From positions 1 through 6,976 of the forward strand of contig URVL01000122.1 in assembly GCA_900551265.1 (NCBI GenBank): a DNA stretch of 6,976 nt, in the 5' to 3' direction. A program made the translations under genes and the position numbers. The notes below the pieces were generated by a model. It was not told where the DNA came from, did no database searches, and saw nothing but the letters and a program-made list of their open reading frames with translations. The stretch is from an uncultured Eubacteriales bacterium. Its GTDB lineage: Bacteria; Bacillota; Clostridia; Oscillospirales; QAMX01. Shown piece after piece: positions 5,955 through 6,976 of this stretch (within the stretch, counting starts at the first letter, position 1; the number at the start of each line of letters is the position of its first letter).

Positions 5955-6054
5955 AATTGCACCTCTCTGGATGTAGTTTGACCCTTTCGGGCATTTTTAT
6001 GCTGTTCGCCGTACAACGCCAAATGAAAGAACACGCAATCGCAGAACCACAGAT
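5955..6054 (-). other. Intergenic region between icd and the Cys-rich gene; weak promoter candidate
   Basis: Read on the minus strand, the gap contains TTGGCG, then 15 bases, then CATAAA, each 4 of 6 to consensus and too closely spaced, so a promoter for the Cys-rich gene is only possible. A short CCC-GAAA-GGG hairpin and the dyad GCAT-AAAA-ATGC follow. I see no strong terminator directly after the isocitrate dehydrogenase stop. Confidence 0.25.
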
Positions 6055-6976
6055 TTAAAGACGCGCTGCGATTGCACGCAAATATGTTTCCGTGTCAACC
6101 GTTTTTTTCTCCGGTATGGAAGAGAGCAGATACAGGTCCTTGGTCATCTGTCCATCCGCTATGACGTCCAAAGACGCCTTTTCAAGACGATTGGCAAAGT
6201 CAACAAGCTCGGGGATATCATCCAGTTCACCCCGCTTACGCAGTGCCCCGGACCAGGCGAAAATCGTTGCAACCGGATTGGCAACCGGTGTTCCGCCCTC
6301 CAGGTAACGGTAATAATGGCGGGTCACTGTTCCATGTGCAGCTTCATATTCATAAGCGCCAGACGGACTTGCCAATACGGATGTCATCATCGACAGGCTT
6401 CCAAACACCGTTGCGACCATATCAGACATCACGTCACCATCGTAGTTCTTACAGGCCCATATAAAGCCGCCTTCTGAACGTACGACCCGCGCGACAGCGT
6501 CATCAATCAACGTATAGAAGTACGCAATGCCAGCCTTTTCAAAACGGTCCTTATATTCCTTCTCAAAAATTTCTGCAAAGATATCTTTGAAGCGATGGTC
6601 GTACGTCTTGGAAATTGTATCCTTTGTACCAAACCAGAGATCTTCGCCCTGATCAAGCGCATAATTAAAGCAGGAACGCGCAAAACTGCAAATCGACTCT
6701 TCCGTGTTGTGCATGCCAAGCGCAATACCGTCGCCTTTAAAGTCAAAAATCGTCTGGCGGGATTCCGTACCATCCGGAGCTGTCAACACCAATTCCGCTT
6801 TGGAACCAGCAGGCACCCTTGACTCGACGGATTTATAAATGTCGCCATATGCATGACGAGCAATGGTAATCGGCTTTTTCCATGTTGGAATATAAGGCGA
6901 TACGCCTTTAACAATAATTGGACGGCGGAAAACTGTCCCATCCAGAACAGCACGAATGGTGGCATTTGGGCTCGGC
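6055..6976 (-). CDS. icd: NADP-dependent isocitrate dehydrogenase (partial, 5' end outside window)
   Basis: Coding runs to the window edge, giving 306 C-terminal residues; about 92 N-terminal residues are missing by comparison with human IDH1. The enzyme oxidatively decarboxylates isocitrate to 2-oxoglutarate, making NADPH, in the cytoplasm. It belongs to the homodimeric, eukaryote-like class and not the E. coli type. Visible motifs (fragment numbering) are SPNATIR (2-8) with the isocitrate-binding Ser2, Asn4 and Arg8, Arg17, and RHAYGDIY (40-47) with Arg40 and Tyr47 equivalent to IDH1 R132 and Y139. Further on come GTKDT with the catalytic Lys, LIDD, and WACKNYDGDVMSD with the metal-binding aspartates. 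AAHGTVTRHY carries the Arg-His pair associated with NADP+ preference. All key residues in the fragment are present. An in-frame GTG at 6816 is internal, since conserved family sequence continues upstream of it. In anaerobes with an incomplete TCA cycle this enzyme typically feeds glutamate synthesis. Confidence 0.96.
   Translation of the reverse strand, partial: PSPNATIRAVLDGTVFRRPIIVKGVSPYIPTWKKPITIARHAYGDIYKSVESRVPAGSKAELVLTAPDGTESRQTIFDFKGDGIALGMHNTEESICSFARSCFNYALDQGEDLWFGTKDTISKTYDHRFKDIFAEIFEKEYKDRFEKAGIAYFYTLIDDAVARVVRSEGGFIWACKNYDGDVMSDMVATVFGSLSMMTSVLASPSGAYEYEAAHGTVTRHYYRYLEGGTPVANPVATIFAWSGALRKRGELDDIPELVDFANRLEKASLDVIADGQMTKDLYLLSSIPEKKTVDTETYLRAIAARL

Noticed and set aside
5982..5998. 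CCC-TTTC-GGG followed by T-rich sequence on the plus strand as a terminator
   Set aside because: The stem is only 3 bp and there is no plus-strand gene ending nearby.
6814..6816. GTG as the start of isocitrate dehydrogenase
   Set aside because: Conserved family motifs (SPNATIR, TVFRRPI, RHAYGDIY) continue in the same frame upstream to the window edge, so the GTG is internal and the gene is cut by the window.

Overview
The window looks like a chromosomal segment of a Gram-positive, low-to-moderate GC Bacillota, most likely an anaerobic Clostridia or Oscillospirales-type gut or sediment organism. This rests on strong purine-rich Shine-Dalgarno sites, two lipoproteins with long Asp/Pro/Gly-rich linkers, an MBOAT-DHHW-DUF4358 surface-acetylation cassette of the kind familiar from Clostridia, and an NADP-type isocitrate dehydrogenase of the homodimeric class. 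No species can be named from the sequence alone. No rRNA, tRNA, CRISPR array or insertion sequence was seen.

Left half (about 1-4663, plus strand). An AT-rich non-coding leader of 238 bases precedes a 328-residue acidic lipoprotein. A weak hairpin-plus-T terminator candidate and a two-tier inverted repeat lie between it and a tight three-gene operon: a DUF4358-like lipoprotein with an in-frame 18-bp tandem repeat, an MBOAT membrane O-acyltransferase, and a membrane-anchored DHHW/AlgX-like SGNH-type acyltransferase. The operon closes with a perfect 14-bp stem terminator that is T-flanked on both strands and separates it from the convergent genes on the right. The inferred job is to move acyl (probably acetyl) groups across the membrane by the MBOAT and onto an extracellular glycan by the DHHW protein, with the lipoproteins as surface accessory factors. 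The glycan substrate is not encoded here.

Right half (4705-6976, minus strand). Reading from the right edge there is the C-terminal three quarters of NADP-dependent isocitrate dehydrogenase (cut by the window end), then a 105-residue single-pass membrane protein with a Cys/Asp-rich tail (15 Cys), then a GC-rich hairpin, then a 289-residue protein that aligns by eye with both ends of PurD (phosphoribosylamine-glycine ligase). That protein lacks the central ATP-grasp portion and the metal/substrate signatures. This apparently intact but catalytically stripped PurD relative, next to a Cys-rich membrane protein, is the most unusual thing in the window. The assignments are motif recognition by eye; no database search was run.
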